From Prevotella sp. tc2-28 (lineage in GTDB: Bacteria; Bacteroidota; Bacteroidia; Bacteroidales; Bacteroidaceae): a stretch of DNA of 48,133 nucleotides. The notes beneath the pieces were generated by a model. The model made no database searches, was not told the origin of the DNA, and was given only the letters and a program-made list of their open reading frames with translations. The stretch lies in contig NZ_FNRE01000020.1 of NCBI RefSeq assembly GCF_900107705.1, forward strand, positions 1-48,133. The letters run 5' to 3'. The stretch's first letter is position 1. Each line of letters starts with the position of its first letter. Shown here one piece after another: positions 44,538 through 48,133 of this stretch. Position numbers and translations under genes: made by a program.

Positions 44538-45749
44538 ATGGAACCAATCAAGAATATTCCCGTCCTGTTGTTGACGGGTTATCTGGGCAGTGGTAAGACC
44601 ACGCTGTTGAATCGTATCCTGAAGAATCAGGAGGGTATTAAGTTTGCGGTTATCGTCAATGACATCGGCGAGGTGAACATTGACGCCGACCTGATAGAGA
44701 AGGGTGGAGTAGTGGGCCAGCAAGACGACTCGCTGGTGGCGCTGCAGAACGGCTGTATCTGTTGCACACTGAAGATGGATTTGGTGAAGCAGTTGCAGGA
44801 CATTCTGGCCATGCATCGCTTCGACTACATCGTCATCGAGGCCAGCGGCATTTGCGAACCGGCACCTATTGCACAGACCATTGTCAATATTCCGTCGCTG
44901 GGCCCGGAGTATGTCAAAGACGGTTATCTCCAGCTCGACTGCATTGTGACCGTAGTTGATGCGCTGCGCATGCGCGACGAGTTCAAGAACGGCAACGACC
45001 TGCTTCGCCAGCATATTGACGAGGAAGATATTGAGAATCTGGTCATTCAGCAGATTGAGTTCTGTAACATCATCCTGCTGAACAAGGCTTCTGAGGTGTC
45101 GAAGGAGGAACTGGCTGAAGTGCGTCAGATTATCCGTGCCATCCAGCCTAAGGCCGAAATCATTGAATGCGACTATGGCAATGTGGAACTTGATAAGATT
45201 CTGCATACCGAGAAGTTTAACTTCGAGGAAGTTGCCACCTCTGCCACCTGGGTTCGTGAGTTGGAAGGTCACGACGATGATGATGATGACGATGACGACG
45301 ATCATCATCATGCCCATGAGTCCCATGAGCCCCATGATGATCACCATCACCATCACCACCACCATGACGAAGGCGAAGCCGAAGAATACGGCATAGGCAC
45401 CTTCGTCTACTATGCCCGTCGCCCGTTCGATTTAGGACTCTTCGACGACTTCGTTGCCCGCAAGTGGCCAAAGAGCATTATCCGTGCCAAGGGAATCTGC
45501 TATTTCAAAGGCGAGGAAGACATCTGTTATGTCTTCGAGCAGGCAGGCCGTCAGGTATCGTTGCGCAATGCCGGTCAGTGGTATGCCACGATGCCCAAGG
45601 ACGAGCTCGACCAGATGATGGCACAGAACCCGCAGCTCCGTAACGATTGGGACGACCAGTACGGCGACCGCATGCAAAAACTGGTCTTCATCGGGCAACA
45701 CCTCGACAAAGACCAGATTACGGAAGCACTCGACTTCTGTTTAATATAA
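44538..45749 (+). CDS. CobW/COG0523-family GTPase with Asp/His-rich metal-binding insert
   Basis: A 403-residue protein. P-loop GYLGSGKTT at 14-22, the family CxCC metal motif at Cys73-Cys75-Cys76 (GCICC), a NKxS-like LNKAS and a C-terminal CobW_C domain (FDLGLFDDFV onward). Between residues 245 and 283 an insert has ten Asp in a row and many His, a likely zinc, nickel or cobalt buffer. COG0523 proteins deliver metals; zinc and cobalt (for cobalamin) are both possible. The gene converges with the TonB receptor gene and overlaps it by 9 bp. Confidence 0.87.
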   Translation: MEPIKNIPVLLLTGYLGSGKTTLLNRILKNQEGIKFAVIVNDIGEVNIDADLIEKGGVVGQQDDSLVALQNGCICCTLKMDLVKQLQDILAMHRFDYIVIEASGICEPAPIAQTIVNIPSLGPEYVKDGYLQLDCIVTVVDALRMRDEFKNGNDLLRQHIDEEDIENLVIQQIEFCNIILLNKASEVSKEELAEVRQIIRAIQPKAEIIECDYGNVELDKILHTEKFNFEEVATSATWVRELEGHDDDDDDDDDDHHHAHESHEPHDDHHHHHHHHDEGEAEEYGIGTFVYYARRPFDLGLFDDFVARKWPKSIIRAKGICYFKGEEDICYVFEQAGRQVSLRNAGQWYATMPKDELDQMMAQNPQLRNDWDDQYGDRMQKLVFIGQHLDKDQITEALDFCLI

Positions 45750-47813
45750 CGATACTTTCACACCGGCAGTCACCCATGCGCCCGGCTGTGGCACGTTGCC
45801 GTAGTCGACGTATCGGTGACTGGTCAGGTTGTTTCCTTCCACGTAGATAGCATAGGTTTCTTCCTTCCACGTCACCTTACCGTCCAACACGGAGTAGGGG
45901 TGATAGTTCTTGACCGTTCCCTGCGTGTCGGTATAGCTGCCCATGCGGTCCTGATAGCGATAGCCTATCCTCACCTCCAGCTTCTCGGTCAGTCGTGCCG
46001 TCACCTGTGCCGTCACTTTGTGGCGCAGGTATTCCAGCGAGTATTGCGACTGCACGTATTCCGCCTCGTTTTTGTTTTGGTGTAAATGACAATAGGCTAT
46101 TTCGAAAGAGGTAAGAGGTAGGAGGTGAGAGGTGAGAGATATCTCTTGTCCCAGGGTGTTTACCTTGGTGTGGTTCACACTCTGCCAGACGGCATCAGCC
46201 TCGCGCGTGTCCATGACCCAGTCTATCATGTTGCGGGCATGGTGGTGAAACACGCAGGCCTTGGCTGTCAGCCATCGGTTGCTGAACTTCACACCACCCT
46301 CCACGGCGCGCAGTTCCTCGGGTTTCAGGTATTTGTCGGCTTTGTGTCCGCCTACGCTATAATAGAGTTCGGTGAACGACGGCATGCGCAACGACTCGTT
46401 GTACGAGGCATATACCTTCCAGTTGTTGCCTATGCGGTAACTGGCGTCCACACCGGGATAGATGGTGAAAGGCATCTCGTTCCACGTGTTCTTGATGGCG
46501 AGGAAGCCTGCCGACAGCGTGAAACGGCTGAGCAGGATGTTGTGCTCCAAGTGGAACGAGAGGTTCGACCTGTTCAGTCCCATTTTATAATGGCTGAAGG
46601 GATTGTTCAGCGCCTCGCCCAGATTGGTGCTCACAATGTCTTCGTTGCGAAACTCGGCACCTAAGGCAGTGCGTCCTAACAGCCAGTCGAAGTAGCTGTT
46701 CAGGTTGATGCCGAAGACATCGGTGCGGTGGTAGTTGAAAGGCACCTTGGCCTCGGAGCCTCGGATAAGTTCAAAACGGTCATAAGAGCGATTCCAGTAG
46801 ATGGATGGGCTGAGGTGAATACATCCACCGGTCTCGCCCTTAATGGCCGTATATATCTTCGTGGTTTTCTCGTATTGTTCGTCGTACTTGGCACTGTAGA
46901 ACGTGTTCGAACCGTAGCCCTTGGTGCTCATTCCCACATGCCAGGATATTTTAGGGGTGAGAGATGAGTGGTGAGAGGTGAGAGAGTAGCTGCCTTGATA
47001 GAAGACTTTTACCCCATCGTAGTCGCTGTTCAGCGCACCCGACTTGGCGCGCTGGTAACCGTCGCTTCGGGTGTAGTTGGCAGAAAGGCTGTGGCTTGCA
47101 ATCCCCACACGTCCGGCAGCAGACAGATAGCCGAACGAGCCACCCTCCAGTCGCGCTTCTACATTTCTCTTACCTCTAACCTCTAACCTCTCACCTCTCA
47201 CCTCTCTCCTCTCACCACTTTTAGTTACGATATTGATCGCTCCCAGCAGCGACGACGTGCCATACACGCGTCCGGCAGGACCTTCCAACACCTCGATGCG
47301 CTCGATGTCGGAAATGTCGCAAGGCAAGTCGAAGGCGTTATGTCCCGTCTGCGGGTCGCAGATGTTGATGCCGTTCAGCAGAATCGTTATCTGCTCACTC
47401 GTGCCGCCCCGGATGCTCACATCCGTTTGGGCACCGATAGGACCGCGCTGGCGTACATCTACGCCAACAGCCATCTTCAGCAAATCGTTAATACTTTGTA
47501 CTGGCGCCGCCTGAATGTCCTCGCGGCTCAGTACAGTGACCATTCTCGCGGCTTGCCCTAATGCAAGCGGTGCGCGCGAACCCGTTATCTCGACATCGTC
47601 GAGCGTCGCCTCCTTGTCCGTCTGTTGCTCGTCGCTCGTCTTCTCCGTCTTGGTGCTGATGTCATCCGTTGCAGCACTGGCACTCTCCAGTGTCGCAACG
47701 CTCAGCACGCCGATGGTGACGACGCGTCCCAGGCAGGCAAACAGGGCATACCCCTTCCGTATAAACTGTCGGAAGCGGAGGGCCTTGCGCTGATTGAAAA
47801 TTGGTTTGTACAT
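45741..47813 (-). CDS. BtuB-like TonB-dependent outer-membrane receptor
   Basis: A 690-residue protein with a long signal region (to about residue 48), a plug domain (GSRAPLALGQAARMVTVLSREDI, RGGTSEQITILLNG, ERIEVLEGPAGRVYGT) and a 22-strand-type barrel. Plug sequence resembles BtuB (cobalamin), but other ligands such as metal chelates are possible. The corrinoid enzymes of this window would profit from a B12 receptor; no cobalamin riboswitch was found. Three inserts (about residues 199-217, 276-288, 558-570) are encoded by heptad repeats and are probably surface loops. Confidence 0.82.
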   Translation of the reverse strand: MYKPIFNQRKALRFRQFIRKGYALFACLGRVVTIGVLSVATLESASAATDDISTKTEKTSDEQQTDKEATLDDVEITGSRAPLALGQAARMVTVLSREDIQAAPVQSINDLLKMAVGVDVRQRGPIGAQTDVSIRGGTSEQITILLNGINICDPQTGHNAFDLPCDISDIERIEVLEGPAGRVYGTSSLLGAINIVTKSGERREVRGERLEVRGKRNVEARLEGGSFGYLSAAGRVGIASHSLSANYTRSDGYQRAKSGALNSDYDGVKVFYQGSYSLTSHHSSLTPKISWHVGMSTKGYGSNTFYSAKYDEQYEKTTKIYTAIKGETGGCIHLSPSIYWNRSYDRFELIRGSEAKVPFNYHRTDVFGINLNSYFDWLLGRTALGAEFRNEDIVSTNLGEALNNPFSHYKMGLNRSNLSFHLEHNILLSRFTLSAGFLAIKNTWNEMPFTIYPGVDASYRIGNNWKVYASYNESLRMPSFTELYYSVGGHKADKYLKPEELRAVEGGVKFSNRWLTAKACVFHHHARNMIDWVMDTREADAVWQSVNHTKVNTLGQEISLTSHLLPLTSFEIAYCHLHQNKNEAEYVQSQYSLEYLRHKVTAQVTARLTEKLEVRIGYRYQDRMGSYTDTQGTVKNYHPYSVLDGKVTWKEETYAIYVEGNNLTSHRYVDYGNVPQPGAWVTAGVKVSLY
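46104..46138. repeat. Five heptad repeats inside the TonB receptor gene (third insert)
   Basis: Plus-strand units GAAAGAG, GTAAGAG, GTAGGAG, GTGAGAG and GTGAGAG. The encoded stretch on the minus strand is LTSHLLPLTSF. Confidence 0.65.
46954..46988. repeat. Heptad repeats inside the TonB receptor gene (second insert)
   Basis: Plus-strand units GGGGTGA, GAGATGA, GTGGTGA, GAGGTGA and GAGAGTA. The encoded stretch on the minus strand is YSLTSHHSSLTPK, out of keeping with flanking barrel strands. Confidence 0.6.
47167..47215. repeat. Seven heptad repeats inside the TonB receptor gene (first insert)
   Basis: Plus-strand units CTCTTAC, CTCTAAC, CTCTAAC, CTCTCAC, CTCTCAC, CTCTCTC and CTCTCAC, exactly 49 bp. 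They encode SGERREVRGERLEVRGKR on the minus strand, after the first barrel strand. The repeat is in the opposite orientation to the other two in this gene. Confidence 0.7.
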
Positions 47814-47837
47814 ACTTTGTTATCTAAAAAACGCTGA

Positions 47838-48019
47838 CAAAGGTACGAATAAGCGAGCAGAATACCAAAAGAATTTTGAGTTTTCTCGAGCGTGAGTACC
47901 TTCGACCGCAGGTCAAAGGTAGTGCAAATCGAGCAGAAAAACCAAAAGAATTTTGAGTTTTCTCGAGCGTGAGTACCTTCGACCGCAGGTCAGAGGTAGT
48001 GCAAATCGAGCAGAAATGC
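47838..48019 (-). promoter_or_regulatory. Three tandem 76-77 bp promoter cassettes before the TonB receptor
   Basis: Two full units and part of a third start with GAGCAG (plus-strand positions 47855, 47931 and 48008). Read on the minus strand each contains TTTG, exactly 20 nt, then a -7 box: TACCTCTG (distal, degenerate), TACCTTTG (middle), TACCTTTG (proximal). The next block is CTGCGGTCGAAGGTACTCAC, then CTCGAGAAAACTC. The proximal promoter lies about 25 nt before the ATG at 47813. Confidence 0.7.
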
Positions 48020-48020
48020 A

Positions 48021-48061
48021 AAAAAAATCCCGCCGACTAGCAAAACCCAGTCAGCGGGACC
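48021..48061 (-). terminator. Terminator of the gene upstream of the TonB receptor
   Basis: On the minus strand TCCCGCTGACT pairs with AGTCGGCGGGA (one GU) across a roughly 10-nt loop, followed by a T-run at 48028-48021. The distal TonB promoter begins within or just after this T-run. Confidence 0.75.
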
Positions 48062-48077
48062 TCCTCACTCTTACCTC

Positions 48078-48133
48078 TTAAAAAGGTCCGTGCCCCATGC
48101 AACTGGTTGTACCCAGTGCCGTCAGGAAAGCTG
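48078..48133 (-). CDS. C-terminal end of an unidentified gene (partial)
   Basis: On the minus strand the frame ending LTALGTTSCMGHGPF and TAA (stop 48078-48080) enters from the window edge. It stops 17 nt before the terminator hairpin, which supports it being the real frame, although a second frame is open to a TAG inside the terminator. Only 17 residues are visible, so no function is given. Confidence 0.45.
   Translation of the reverse strand, partial: AFLTALGTTSCMGHGPF

Noticed and set aside
44496..45365. 289-codon minus-strand frame opposite the CobW-type gene
   Set aside because: The opening Val/Met/Ile-rich stretch is just the complement of the Asp/His codon repeats.
47824..48021. 65-codon minus-strand frame through the promoter repeats
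   Set aside because: It is a read-through of the 76-77 bp direct repeats, so its repeats mirror the DNA, not a protein.
47814..48077. Cobalamin riboswitch before the BtuB-like receptor
   Set aside because: The conserved B12-box and stem order were not found; the space is filled by three promoter repeats and a terminator.
1..48133. CRISPR array, tRNA or rRNA genes
   Set aside because: No direct-repeat/spacer pattern, cloverleaf or rRNA sequence was noticed by eye; a dedicated scan was not possible.

Overview
The window is from a Bacteroidales bacterium, most likely a Prevotella-like gut or rumen species. This rests on repeated Bacteroidota promoters (TTTG, 19-20 nt, TAnnTTTG), the carbohydrate-active enzymes (GH78, GH127, GH31, beta-helix GH141-like), DUF4890 and WG-repeat proteins, a Bacteroides-type EF-G2 paralogue and BtuB-like TonB receptor architecture. 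No tRNA, rRNA or CRISPR array was seen.

Layout. 1-342 is the 3' end of an IS3-family element. 385-692 is a small structured RNA gene with its own promoter and terminator. 773-7839 is an AT-rich accessory island: a RES-domain protein followed by a tight six-gene operon of a secreted WG-repeat protein and five membrane proteins, four of which start with zinc ribbons. 7840-8477 is a repeat-dense spacer with a 250-bp element bounded by perfect 24-bp inverted repeats. 8478-14214 carries a P-loop/CYTH protein, a small beta-barrel, two exported peptidases (S41, S37) and a DUF4890 protein.

14230-35362 is a glycan-utilisation region without SusC/SusD: aldose 1-epimerase, GH78, two GH141-like beta-helix enzymes, four sugar or alcohol oxidoreductases, GH127, an SSS symporter and GH31. 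It leads into a corrinoid methyl-transfer set: a UroD/MtaA-like methyltransferase, a stand-alone B12-reactivation-type protein, and a 945-residue fusion of UroD-type methyltransferase, homocysteine methyltransferase and corrinoid protein. Four transcription units here, two of glycan genes and two of methyl-transfer genes, share an exact TGACA-N15-CGTC element upstream. The inferred role is anaerobic removal of O-methyl groups from a methylated plant glycan or its products, with transfer to homocysteine; this is a hypothesis.

35408-48133 is more ordinary: HemW, EF-G2, a four-gene operon that looks like aldose dehydrogenase, lactonase and aldonate dehydrogenase (L-fucose or L-galactose type), a DUF3298 lipoprotein behind phosphoglycerate kinase, a CobW-type GTPase with an Asp/His-rich insert, a BtuB-like receptor preceded by three tandem promoter cassettes, and the end of one further gene. 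Heptanucleotide repeats lie inside the GH78 and TonB receptor genes.
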